Source: Pratylenchus scribneri (taxonomy: Eukaryota; Nematoda; Chromadorea; Rhabditida; Pratylenchidae). From it: 64,000 nt of DNA. The position numbers and the translations under genes are program-made. Below the pieces are notes generated by a model. The model made no database searches. It worked only from the letters and a program-made list of their open reading frames with translations, and was not told where the DNA came from. This document shows positions 46,069-57,973 of this stretch, in pieces (position 1 is the first letter of the stretch; each line of letters starts with the position of its first letter). The stretch is taken from positions 806,001-870,000 of the forward strand of contig JAQSEB010000150.1 in NCBI GenBank assembly GCA_030063045.1, given 5' to 3'.

Positions 46069-49000
46069 ATGAACGCGGGAAGACTATTGGAATTGACTCG
46101 AAATTTTTCTAATTGCAATTTGCAAAATGGCTATTTTCTACGATTCCACCATTCAAACTACTCAAGCCGCGCATTAGGCAAATTTCTACTAGTTGAAAAC
46201 AATGAGAAAACCATAAATTTGCATATTCAAAAGCAACAGGTTTTTCTATAATTTTATTGATAACAAAAAATCCCAAAAATTGTTTTAAGTTTTTTTCATC
46301 TTCTCAATTCCTAATAGTGGGAAAAACGCCGAATGATTTTGTAGTGCAAAAACACCCAGCAAACACGGATTTCTCGACAAAGAATTTAAAGTAAAAATTA
46401 AGAAAAAGTAAACTCTTAATCTTTAATCCAATCAGCTATCATAAATATGCGACACCGAAAGCCAGATCAAATTTAACAAAAAGTCAAGCAGATTCAATTG
46501 AAACATTGCATATTGAAAAATTGGAATATATGCAACAATATAAAGGCCAAAATGAAACAAATATAATGCAGATTGAAATGAATCAGTTTAATAGTACAAA
46601 ATGGATTTCATTAATTTATCGGGTTCGTTTAAATAATATATAATTTTACAAAAAAAAGCTTAAAATATATAGTTATTCTTCATCTGCAATAAATTCGCAC
46701 AAATTTTTATACCCGATGATGCATATAAATTTGTCAAAGGAATGGATGAATTGATGAGCAAAGTTGTCGAGCAAAAAAAGGTTTATTAAGAATTATTTAA
46801 TTTAATATGTGGGTAATTTTTTGATCAAAAAAAGGCAATTCAATAAATAAATAAAATACTAATCATTATTAATGGAGGTCCATCAGTACCACATAAATTA
46901 AGGGGGGGGGGGCAAGGGGTGAAAATTTTTATTAGTTTTTTTGGCCGCGCAGCGAAAATTATTGGCCAAACATAGCTACGCTACGCTACGCAATAAAAAT
47001 TTTGACAAATTTTGGTTTACTGAAGGGTCCCCCTTTACATTTTATTCTTATTTTTTTCGAACGTGGGGGGGGGGGGGGGGGGGCATGCCCCCTCTACCTC
47101 TCTAGATACAGACCTGTTCTATTGGCTTTATTAATTTTTTTTATTAGATTGGTGAAAATAATTTATTCTTTCTTTAATTAAGAACTTTTTTCAGCCTCCA
47201 AACTCTCCCATATTCGTTGGAGTTAGAGGCGGTCTCAATTATGATTATGGTCTCAAAATTCTTCCATTCAATGGCCGATTGGAATTTAGAATGGAATCAA
47301 TTTCAACATCTGCAGATCCATGGCATAAACCAAATGATTTATACATGCCAGTTCAATTGCTTCCATTATTGCGCGACAAAATAGCCAAAATGCTGATAGA
47401 ATTTGACGGAACCGAACAAATTGGCCCACCTCCATCACCACTCCCAAAATGGATATTGGAAGAGGGTAAATAATTTTTGATAGAATTTAATTTAATTATT
47501 TTCACAAGATTATTTTTTCAAGAAAATAAAAATGTATCTATTCAGATTTACACCAGCAGAATGTTGTGACATCCGAAGAGGACAATAAAGAACAATGGGA
47601 AATATCGCGAGAAGAAACATTAGATTTTAATGTCAATATCATGAATGAAAAGCATAATAGTCAAATTAAAATTGAATTGCAACGAAACAAACGGGGCGAT
47701 GAATTCATTCAAATTGTTCAGGTATGTACATATTTTTACATAAATTAATTGGTCACTTAATTAAAATATGAACATAATTTTTAAAAAGGTAACACAATTT
47801 TGGTATAAAATTACAATCGCAATTATAATTGCACTTTTTCGAAATGAAAATTACAATCGCAATTACAATTGCACTTTTTCCCAATAAAAATTACAATCGC
47901 AATTACAATTGCACTTTTTTGCAATGAAAATTACAATCGCAATCACAATTGCACTTTTTCGCAATAAAAATTACAATCGCAATTACAATTGCACTTTTTT
48001 GCAATGAAAATTACAATCGCAATTACAATTGCACTTTTTCGCAATGAAAATTACAATCGCAATTACAATTGCACTTTTTCCCAATAAAAATTACAATCGC
48101 AATTACAATTGCACTTTTTTGCAATGAAAATTACAATCGCAATTACAATTGCACTTTTTCGCAATAAAAATTACAATCGCAATTACAATTGCACTTTTTT
48201 GCAATGAAAATTACAATCGCAATTACAATTGCACTTTTTCGCAATAAAAATTACAATCGCAATTACAATTGGACTTTTTTGGAATTAAAATTACAATCGC
48301 AATTACAATTGCACTTTTTCCCAATAAAAATTACAATCGCAATTACAATTGCACTTTTTCGGAATTAAAATTACAATCGCAATTACAATTGCACTTTTTC
48401 CCAATAAAAATTACAATCGCAATTACAATTGCACTTTTTCGGAATTAAAATTACAATCGCAATTACAATTGCACTTTTTCCCAATAAAAATTACAATCGC
48501 AATTACAATTGCACTTTTTCGGAATTAAAATTACAATCGCAATTACAATTGCACTTTTTCGGAATTAAAATTACAATCGCAATTATAATTGCACTTTTTT
48601 GCAATGAAAATTACAATTACACTTTTTTGCAATGAAAATTACAATCGCAATTACAATTGCACTTTTCCCATAAAAATTACAATCGCAATTACAATTGCAC
48701 TTTTTCGGAATTAAAATTACAATCGCAATTACAATTGCACTACAATTGCACTTTTTCGGAATGAAAATTACAATCGCAATTACAATTGCACTTTTTAATA
48801 AAAATTACAATCGCAATTACAATTGCACTTTTTAATAAAAATTACAATCGCAATTACAATTTCACTTTTTAATAAAAATTACAATCGCAATTACTATTCC
48901 TTCATCAATAAAAAAATTTAAAAAATCGTATATCCCCTTTTTAAATCAAACAAATTGTTTTTTATCTACCAATCTACCCTTCACTTATATTATTAAGTAT

Positions 49001-50681
49001 TAGTAAATAGTAACTTATTTTAGAAATTCGACAAATTGGATTCTTTACAGAATGTCGGAGAAGATAACAACAAATCCTTCTATTTTCCACCAATTCCAAT
49101 GCCAACGGATGCATATCGCCTGCTCGACGCAATGCACACCCTTTCAAATGATTTGCAGGAAAAATGCCCTAATCTTCAAATTCCGGATGACCTGCCTCTA
49201 GGGGTAAGTCCAAATATTCCTTATTGCAAAGTGCAAACATCAAGGAAATATATTATTGTATTTTACAAGTTGTCGATTTATAAAATTTAGACACCAATAT
49301 GTCGTCAAATAGTCAAAAATGGCCTTCTCTACGATTACAAATTGAAAATCTACATTTCACCAGCATCCAAGCAATTGGATTTTCGACTTCAAACAATAAC
49401 AACCGGTGCATATAAATTCCATACATCAAGCAAATTATATGGGCCAATTCCAATACACGTATTCAATTGGCTGAAGGAGAAAATGGCCGAATTATTGAAA
49501 AGGTAAGCAATTATAGTTGGATTTGGAATGAATTTAAGTGACTTGATATTGATAATAAATAATCTGCTCTCCGAAAACTTTAATAAAAACTGTTCCAATA
49601 CAATATTTAAACAAAAACACAAAATGAAACATTCACACTCTAAAATTCACTATATTATTTAAATTAATAATCCATCCACATTTTCAGTTCTTCAAATCAA
49701 CAAGAACAATTGAAATTGAATAATGGTATGGAAGATTGAAATATTTTAAAAATGACTTATCTCTTTGATAATTTCAGTTAACGAAAAAGGACAAATTGCT
49801 TATAAAGAAGAAGCCAATAAAATCCAAGAAGGACTTATTCGACGCGAAACAGAATTCTATTGGCTGGAAACTGAGCCGAAGCCTAGGCTAATGAAAATTG
49901 AGTTAAAACAGGGCAAGAGTGGCAGAAAATACATTCGAATTGTGCAGCAGGTGGGCCATAGCATTCTTTATTAAATTAAAATGGAAATGGATATTTTATT
50001 CAGAGATATGAAAAGAATATTGGCGAAGGAGGCGGTGACGTTATTTTCATCGATTTTCCAAATATTCTGGTACCAGAAGATGCATATCGCTTCTTTGATG
50101 CAATGCAAACAATGTCCAATAAATTACAGGAAAAACAAGCAAAACCAGCCCTCTTGACAGGAGACAATAAAGTGAGCATCGAAATGATTAATTAATATCT
50201 TATTTTGACATATAATTTTTTTAAAGGGAAAAACATTCTTTTGACAAAGCATTTAGTATTTATGAAAAGCTTAACTTTCAGAGGATAAGGGTCTTATTGG
50301 GTTATGAATTTTATTATTTTTAATAAGTCCTCTTACAAATTAAAATAATAAATAGAACTTAGATAATAGGGATTTGGATTAATACTTTGAAAAATCCTCT
50401 ATTCGCTATTAATACAATTCAATACATAATATAATCATTTTAAGTCATCTATGGTCTGCCAAAAATTGGTCAAAGGCCTCAACTACGACTACAAATTGGA
50501 AATCCATTTATGCCAAAATCAGCAATTTGATTTTCGACTTCAAACAATGCCAAACAATGCTTACAAAAGACATAAACCAAAGGAATTGCATGGGCCAATT
50601 CCAATCCACATGATGTTCACTTGGTTGATGGAGAACATGGCCGAAATATTGGATGATTATGATCAATTTGATAGGAATTAA
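46069..50681 (+). CDS. Protein with repeated PUR-like half-domains
   Basis: Solid exons: about 46437-46620, 46670-46783, 47195-47465, 47546-47721, 49024-49203, 49291-49502, 49688-49725, 49778-49950, 50004-50171, 50444-50681. The 5' part (46069-46239 plus a small exon near 46320-46390) does not join cleanly in phase, so the N-terminus is uncertain. The protein repeats one two-part module three times. Part one has a strand pair like IKIELQRNKRGDEFIQIVQ then DAYRLLDAMHTLSNDLQEK. Part two is like GLLYDYKLKIYISPASKQLD, FRLQTI and GPIPIHVFNWLKEKMAELL. This beta-beta-beta-beta-helix pattern and the K-R-G-x-F/Y-I-x-I motif resemble PUR repeats (Pur-alpha), which bind single-stranded DNA and RNA. Six such repeats would double the usual three. 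The family call is an inference from pattern. Confidence 0.6.
46870..47115. repeat. Dispersed GC-rich element with long G-runs in an intron
   Basis: Runs from TTAAGGGGGGGGGGCAAGGGG to CATGCCCCCTCTACCTCTCT and contains GGCCGCGCAGCGAAAATTAT, a GCTACGCTACGCTACGCAA tandem and about 19 consecutive Gs at 47065-47083. Related to 41764-41995 and 43460-43610. It lies in an intron of the PUR-like gene. Confidence 0.55.
47790..48900 (+). repeat. 40-bp minisatellite (~27 copies) in an intron
   Basis: Unit: ATTACAATCGCAATTACAAT followed by TGCACTTTTTC and a variable CCAATAAAA / GCAATGAAA / GGAATTAAA tail. The tail variants alternate, so neighbouring pairs repeat as 80-bp blocks. Copies at the right end (48600-48900) are shortened. 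The frame at 48429-48635 is an artefact of the repeat. It fills most of the 1.3-kb intron between 47721 and 49024. Confidence 0.95.
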
Positions 50682-52735
50682 TTTAAAACAAATTGAATGG
50701 ATTCTATTCTCCTTTATACACATATTCCCCTCTATTGTTATTTTTAATTTGAATTTTTTTTTGGATATTGGAATAATTTAATTTTTCGTTCCATCATTTT
50801 TTGACTTTTTTCCAATTTATCATTTTTAATTAAATAAATTTGTATACCTAGTTTTTAAATTTTCATTAATCCCCGACTTGATCTTTCCCCGTCCTATATC
50901 TACGACCACAAAAACGATCCCCAAAATGTCCCTTCAAAATTCGATCACCGAAAGCTTCCCTTCTCCTGTGGGGTTGGGTTCCAATCCTAATTTTGTTAAA
51001 TAAATTGCCGCTGGTAGCAGAAAACACTAAAAAAAAACTAAGCAGTCAATTCACAAAATTCCTACTAAAAATTACAAATTTTATGCCTTAAAGGTGCGAT
51101 TGACGTAAAATACACCATTGGACAGTTTTAGGGCAAAATGAAATATTGAGACATTAGTATGATTCGCAACACAACTTTGAACTTTGATACAAATCCTGGT
51201 TGAAGAATTTTGAAAATTTTTAATTTATATTTAAGTAGAAATTTTTAAAAATGGGGAAGAGGGGGACGGGCGTAGAACTGGAAATATGCCTCAAGGAGGT
51301 AAGAAAATATTTTTAGCTGTAAATGTGCATAAGGATTTCCATTTTTGTCTATTTGTATTATTAGAATTGATTTTAATGAAATTTGAAATTAAAATATCTA
51401 AAATTAGGTGTTTAATAGTAAAGAGTATTTTGCATTTTCATATGGAAATTTTAGTGCAGGATTCATGCGTTATTAATTTGGAAAATATTTCAAAAAGATT
51501 AAAATTCAAAGAAAATTTAAGGGGAATAAAAAATTCCCCATTCCAAAAATTGGTATTAACTCCGAAACTCGACTCCGACTCCGACTCCGAAACTCGGCTC
51601 CGACTCCGATAATTTATCAAATCGAATGCTGCCTTTTACACAACTTATGGAGGAAAAATGTTTGTGAGAAGCAAACAGCAGCTGAATGGAGAGAATAAGG
51701 GAATTGGCTTGGAGGCACCACACAATTTGTATACTCTATCGCTCAAATTCGCGCTTCTCTCCCTCGCTCTTTTTATTACAAAGAGCATCTCAATCTTATC
51801 CCTCTTCTTCTTTACTATTTCTCTACCCAACTCATCCAACATACACATACACATCCGCACCATAAGCCATTTATACCTGATGAAAAATGCGAATTTGGTT
51901 CTACGCTTCTACCTTCAAGCCAATTATTCCAATACATATTTTATTCAATCGATTCCTATCAATCAACAGCCATATCGGTCGATTGCATAGTCAATAGAAG
52001 AGCAAAAAAAACCTCGACTTTGGCATTTTTATTTTATTATTTTTTTCCCTCTACTTCCCTCACTACTCTTATCTTTTTCCACTTTTTTCTTTCTTCTCCA
52101 TTTTTCACCACTACACTCGTTATCTTATTTTTTAATTCGTTTCGATAAAAATTCAAATTCAATAACCCTTTTTTGGTTTGGTTGGCATCGGGCCATTAAC
52201 TAGCACAAACAAAAGCTTAAATTTCGCTTCTCGTCCTATCTTCTCAAAATTTGAGAATTCGCACTCTCGATTTTAATGCCGCGCCTTGTCTTGGCTCTCT
52301 AGTTTTCATTTTCATACCTAATAATAATAAGACCCAAGGCGAGGAAAACCAATAAATCTTAAATTACACCCAAATCTCTCAAATTTCATTCAGAATTGTT
52401 GGAAAATATTAGAATTAGGTCGATTCCATTTTACAATTCACCAGAAAATACCACCAAAACGCGCACTTACATCTAATTAATTCGATCTAATCTAAATTCA
52501 TCCCAAATGCTTTGGTCTGTTTTATTTAATTTTGATAAATATAATTGAAGAAATTGGGCAAAGAAAAAACATATTGACTGTTTTTTCAATTTTTTATCCC
52601 TAAATTATTTTGAGATTTAAGGCAAATATTTTTCTTCAATTATTTTCAATTTATTTTCAGATTAATCCAATAAAAATTCAAGCAAAAATCATTTCAATAT
52701 TTGACAGTTTTTCCGGCAACAGAAAAATTTGCAGA
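50682..52735. other. 2 kb spacer upstream of TPRKB, no gene seen
   Basis: Contains a short CTCCGACTCCGA microsatellite at 51569-51608 and AT-rich sequence. The frames at 51286-51612 and 51658-51990 lack family resemblance and phase-matched exons. A GCAG acceptor at 52731-52734 directly before the next ATG may be a spliced-leader site. Confidence 0.45.
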
Positions 52736-55160
52736 ATGAAAGCCGGCTGCTCTCGTCTCTTCGAACTTCGGCCCGATCCATACGACAAAACACAACGAAA
52801 ATTTCTTCGGATTTGCTTGGTTTAAATTTATAAACATTTAATTTCGTTAATTTATTTAAGTTTGTGGACGTCGAAAATGCGCCAGAATTAAGGGAATTTG
52901 TGCGGACTGGGGCGCTGGATGCCGCAATGATTCGCGCAGAATTGGTAACATGGTTTATTTAAATTGGCTTTAAATAAAAATCCTCAGAAATGTAAAAAAA
53001 TTATTTAGCGGAATTCATGGCCGGCGCCAGGAATTTTTGACGGGAGGGGCTGACCAAAAAATTTATTTCGCGCCTAGGCGCGAAAATTTTGTCTCCCGGT
53101 AATCCAGTTAAGTTTTTTGATAATCTTCTGTTATATAAATTAGTTTAAAAAATTGCGCCGCAGGCGAAAATTTTCCCGAAAATGGTCTCCTAATTTAAAA
53201 ATTAAAAAAATAGCCCCGCAGGGAAAAATTTTAGCCAAAAAGTGCCGCGCAGCGAAAAATTTTAACGAAAAATATCTTTTCAATGGCTAATTTCTTTGAA
53301 TTCGCTGACCGCAGCCATTAGCAGCCCTTCCTTCGACGGGGGTGGCTTCAGCCCCCACTAGCCCCCTCTAGCGCCGGCCATGGCGGAATTATAAGCACAA
53401 ATTTGACTTCAATTTTGTCAAAATAATTAAGCCGATTTTGGTTTAAGCCCAATGCCAACATTTACCATGATCCATGAACAGAAGTCACACATACACTTTT
53501 AAATGTTGGCATTGCCCCTAAAAAAAATAGAGATGGCTGTTATGATATTAAAAATATAACAAATGCCTAATTCATGTTTATCAGCTACTAATTACCTTGG
53601 AAAACATTTTTTAGAAAAATTTTGGTGAATTAGAAGGAAGAATATAATCTCATTATATTTTCTTTTCATTTTCAATCCATAATTCCATTCCATTGCAGAT
53701 CCTTGAACCATTTGTACTTTTGGCCGCCGCCAATCGTGCCATCCACCAAGCAGCCCATAATCGCATTTTCACTCGATCCTTGGCCGCCGAACTCATCTAC
53801 TCCCTGTCACCGAATCGAAACATTTCCGAATCATTAAATAGTTTGTGGCTTTATTTTTAAAGAAATATTTAAATAAAGGAAAAAATTTACTCATTTTTAG
53901 TCAAATATTATGTATGCAATCTTATTTTTTAATTTGTTTAATTTGATAATACTAAACATGAATATGCCATTATTAATATTATATTTCGCCTTCTTGGTAA
54001 TAAGAGTATTGTCAACATTTATAAATATGTATACCCAACCCAATCCATAATAATGTTGGCATTATATTTAACAAGTTTGGCATAAAATTATGGCTAAAAA
54101 TGACTCAAAAAATTCTTTGACATTCATTACACTAAATTGAAATAAAATTAAGAAAAATCTATTAAATTTTTGCATTGTGCACTTATTTAAATTCCAAAAA
54201 TTACCACCAAAAATTAAATATAATCTTAGAAATTATAAAAATATTTAAATATTTCATTATTTTTTGGGATCAAAATGTTCAACAAATATTAATTCAATAT
54301 TTAATTCTTCAAATAACTAATTTTTTTTAAAATAATTTTCAGCATTTGGTATTGCGGAATTCAGCAAAGCACTTTTGGTAGCAATTTTCGACGATGTGAA
54401 AGGCAAAAAGATGATCGATGCGGCCAAACGGATCAAAGGCAATCCCATCCCACTGGAACAACTTCGACAAATTGCCGATGAGGCATTGATTAAACAGGCA
54501 AGAGGAATTTTTATTTGTTTAAATAAGCGCAGAAAAAATTATGTATTAAAAGCAATTTTAGAGGTTAGATAGAAATTAAGGAAATGCAATGTATAAATTT
54601 GGTATTCATTTTTCCAACTAATCATCTTATGCCAATTTTGTTAAGCACTTGAATAGCACAAAGTCTGTTTCGATTTTAGAAATTCGATTCAATGGAAAAA
54701 CGAAATTTGGATTTTTTCTAGAAAATAGGAGAAACCGAAACCGAATTTTCAAACCGACATTTTTGTAAGACCTTTTTTGGACCTTTCTACTTAAACTAAG
54801 CTTAATAGTTAATACCGACATTTACCATGGATTAGGTCAAACACACATTTAATAAATGTTAGTATTGCCCTCCTTGCTGAGATGACCAAATATGACAGAA
54901 ATAAGGGGCTTAACATTTCCCAAAAAATATTTTTTGCTCAAAATGAACTAGTCTAATTTTGATATTTAATAATTTTTAGGTTAAATTACAAGCTTTTATA
55001 GGATTAAATAAAGTAATGAAAAATGAGATAATATTTCTTTAAATATTTTTATTAATTTTTTCCACTCCAACAGATTTACCAATTGAACAGCCCGGAATTG
55101 AATGGAGCCTCATTGAGTGATCAAATTGTAACCCGGATAGTCAGCAAAGATATTGTTTGA
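52736..55160 (+). CDS. tprkb: EKC/KEOPS complex subunit TPRKB/Cgi121
   Basis: Exons 52736-52819, 52861-52944, 53699-53840, 54343-54497 and 55074-55160 give 183 aa, close to the ~175 aa of other TPRKB proteins. Cgi121-family hallmarks are in order: DVENAPELREFVRTGALDAA, ILEPFVLLAAANRAIHQAA, AELIYSLSPNRNISESLNTF then GIAEFSKALLVAIFD, and the C-terminus IVTRIVSKDIV. The family binds the KEOPS kinase Bud32/TP53RK and helps capture tRNA for t6A37 formation, in cytosol and nucleus. The start is the first ATG after a GCAG acceptor. The intron after 54497 begins with GC (CAG/GCAAGA), and only this join restores the conserved ALIKQ-IYQLNS sequence. The third-exon intron is unusually interrupted by a repeat element. 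Confidence 0.92.
53010..53400. repeat. Dispersed element in a TPRKB intron
   Basis: Flanked by CATGGCCGGCGCCAGGAATT (53024) and by GCGCCGGCCATGGCGGAATT (53371), inverted around GGCCGGCGC. The body has GCGCCTAGGCGCGAAAATTT and repeated GCCGCGCAGCGAAAAATTTT-like phrases, linking it to the other GCGC..GAAAATTTT elements in the window (41764, 43460, 46870). Confidence 0.6.
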
Positions 55161-55873
55161 ATTGAAAAAGAAATTTGAAAGAGGACAAACAAGAAATTCA
55201 GCAGGAATTTTCCAAAATAAATGATGATACTCGCTCGATTTTAACCAAAATTGATTCGAATTTGCATATTCGTTTGAAAAAAAAAACTAAAAATTAAGTA
55301 AACCATTTTAGTTAATTTTATAGTGCTGGTGATCATGAATTTGTAATTTCGTTCGATTTTTGATACTTTGCCATTTTTCTAACAAATTTTCCTCTTTTAT
55401 GAAAAAAGATAGTGAAGGGATTTAGAGCCATTTTTGGTAAAAAATCTTTTTAATTTGATTATAAAGATGGCAAAATATCAAAAATACATGTTCCAAATTC
55501 ATGCTTATTAGCGCAATGAAATGCCAGTAAAAAATTTATAGAATTTTTTAATTTATCCGATGAAACTCCCAATTCTTTGTCGTTTGCCCCTAATCCTCCC
55601 ACCATTTTCTTCCAACTCTTTTCATTAGTAAAAATGCTATTCTTTTGGGGCCTGACCAAACCAATTTGGTGACGCCCTCTTTTTGTTGTCATTTAAACAT
55701 TTTTAGTAAAATTTTGAAATAAATATGTTTTGGAAATTCGCTTGGTCCTCAATGGATATTAAATTTTTATTGGTTTATACACCTAATATTGTTTTTTTTT
55801 TATTAATTTAATTGATTTTAAAGTATTTTAAGCGATCTTCCCTAATTTGTTATCAAAGTGGACTATCTCAAAA
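55161..55873. other. Spacer between TPRKB and REXO2
   Basis: AT-rich 0.7 kb. Both flanking genes are on the plus strand, so the two could share an operon, but the distance is longer than a usual nematode operon gap. The open frame at 55459-55692 (minus strand) has no recognisable features. Confidence 0.4.
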
Positions 55874-57973
55874 ATGGCCTCCTCAAATGATGCAATCAAA
55901 AATGACAATGGACAACAACAGCAGGAAGTGGAGGACAATGGGAAAGCTCAGCGATTGATCTGGATTGACTGCGAAATGACAGGACTTGATTTGGAAACGC
56001 ATCGACTGGTCGAGATTGCCTGCATCATTACTGAGCCAGATTTATCGGTGAGAAGTTTTCATTAAGTTTAAAATATTTAATTTGTCAAAAAACACTAAAA
56101 AGGCCGAAAGATGATAACAGTTCAGTGATTTATCCTATCCCCAAACTTTATATCAATTAGATAGAATTCTTCAAGACATAATCATTTGATTATGTTTTTG
56201 ACTTGGGTTTATCCAATTCTAACTTATAGTTTTGAATCAAAATCGAAAAATTGGTTGAAACTATTTAATACCCTTTAATTTGACCATTCCATTAAACTTT
56301 TATACCATTCGATGAGTCTTGAACATCCAATGTTTATATGATTCATCATCATGAATGTAGGACAAACCCTTTTAAAATTTTATTATTTTTGCGTAAAAAT
56401 TTTAATATTTCTTCCAATTCATCTATCATATAAATTTATTAAGGTTGTTGCTGAATTTGGCCCCCTCACAATCAAACATCCGCCAGAAGTGCTCGAGAAT
56501 ATGAGTGATTGGTGCAAGGCAACCTTCGCAAAGAATGGTCTACTTGAACGCATCAAGCACGAAGGCATTGTTGAGGGTGAGGTCGAAATGAAGGTACAGA
56601 ATCATTTTAGAAAATTATAAATAAATTTTTTCCAGATGCTCGAATTTCTCCGCACACATACTCCACCTGGGAAATGTCCATTGGCAGGGAATAGTGTTTA
56701 TCAGGTGAGCTCTTTTGCCCATTTGCACATCTAGGGCTTGCAAAAAATAAAAAAACGGGGGGAATTAATTTACAAAACAGGACGAATTAATTAGTACAAA
56801 AGAGGATGATTTAATTTAGTGCAATACAAGCGTAAATAATTAGTAGAAAACAGAGGGAATTAATTTGGGACAAATAGGCGCAATTATTTCGGGGCAACTA
56901 GGCGGGGCAAATAAGCGGAATTATTTTGGGGCAAATAAGCAGAATTATTTTGGGGCAAAATAGGCGGAATTATTTTGGGGCAAAATAGGCGGAATTATTT
57001 TGGGGCAAAATAGGCGGAATTATTTTGGGGCAAAACAGGCGGAATTATTTTGGGGCAAATAAGCAGAATTATTTTGGGGCAAAATAGGCGGAATTATTTT
57101 GGGGCAAAATAGGCGGAATTATTTTGGGGCAAAATAGGCGGAATTATTTTGGGGCAAAACAGGCGGAATTATTTTGGGGCAAATAAGCAGAATTATTTTG
57201 GGGCAAAATAGGCGGAATTATTTTGGGGCAAATAGGCGGAATTATTTTGGGGCAAAATAGGCGGAATTATTTTGGGGCAAAATAGGCGGAATTATTTTGG
57301 GGCAAATAGGCGGAATTATTTTGGGGCAATACAGGCGGAATTATTTTGGGGCAAAACAGGCGGAATTATTTTGGGGCAAAACAGGCGGAATTATTTTGGG
57401 GAAAATAGGCGGAATTATTTTGGGGCAAATAGGCGGAATTATTTTGGGGCAAAATAGGCGGAATTATTTTGGGGCAAATAGGCGGAATTATTTTGGGGCA
57501 AAATAGGCGGAATTATTTTGGGGCAAAATAGGCGGAATTATTTTGGGGCAAATAGGCGGAATTATTTTGGGGCACAGGCGGAATTATTTTGGGGCAATAC
57601 AGGCGGAATTATTTTGGGGCAAAACAGGCGGAATTATTTTGGGGCAAAACAGGCGGAATTATTTTAGGGCAAAATCACATCTTTTAACAAATTTGTTTTT
57701 TTTTCTTATTCCTTCAATTTTGCATTTAAAATTAATGTTTTTGTTCAGGATCAACGTTTCCTACGTCGCTATATGGCAAAATTGTGCGCACATTTGCATC
57801 CCTCAAGCATTGTGGACGTCACAAGTTTGAAGCGGGTGATTCGACTTTGGTACGAGAATAGTGAAGCATGGGAGAAATTGCCAACCAAGAAAGAAAACCA
57901 TTTGGCATTGGATGACATCCGCGAAAGTGTTGCCGAGCTCCAATATTACCGTAAGAATTTCTTTTTGGCCTGA
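55874..57973 (+). CDS. rexo2: Oligoribonuclease (REXO2 family, 205 aa)
   Basis: A 3'-to-5' exonuclease of the DEDDh class that degrades very short RNAs (mainly dinucleotides) in mitochondria and cytosol. Exons 55874-56047, 56444-56593, 56636-56704 and 57749-57973 join in phase 0 throughout. Exo I is [20 protein letters not shown] (catalytic D and E); Exo II region is [19 protein letters not shown] (third D); Exo III is [18 protein letters not shown] (H and D). [19 protein letters not shown] and [13 protein letters not shown] are also family signatures. The start is the ATG at 55874; no upstream in-frame ATG exists. No clear mitochondrial presequence is seen, so a missing first exon cannot be excluded. 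The last intron holds a minisatellite. Confidence 0.95.
56870..57675 (+). repeat. 25-bp minisatellite (~32 copies) in the last REXO2 intron
   Basis: Unit GGCAAAATAGGCGGAATTAT then TTTGG, with 24-bp variants lacking an A and with ACAGG or TAAGCAG variants. From about 56930 to 57185 the variants recur in the same order with a period near 125 bp, a five-unit higher-order repeat. Frames at 57272-57506 simply translate the repeat. Copies at the left edge (56756-56880) are degenerate. Confidence 0.95.

Noticed and set aside
48429..48635. 68-aa repetitive frame
   Set aside because: Pure translation of the 40-bp minisatellite.
47790..48900. CRISPR-like array
   Set aside because: Units are contiguous near-identical repeats without unique spacers, inside a eukaryotic intron.
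57272..57830. Repetitive frames with a recurring RRNYFGA or GGIILGQ pattern
   Set aside because: Translation of the 25-bp intronic minisatellite; the 25-bp unit is not a multiple of three and the frames depend on 24-bp variants.
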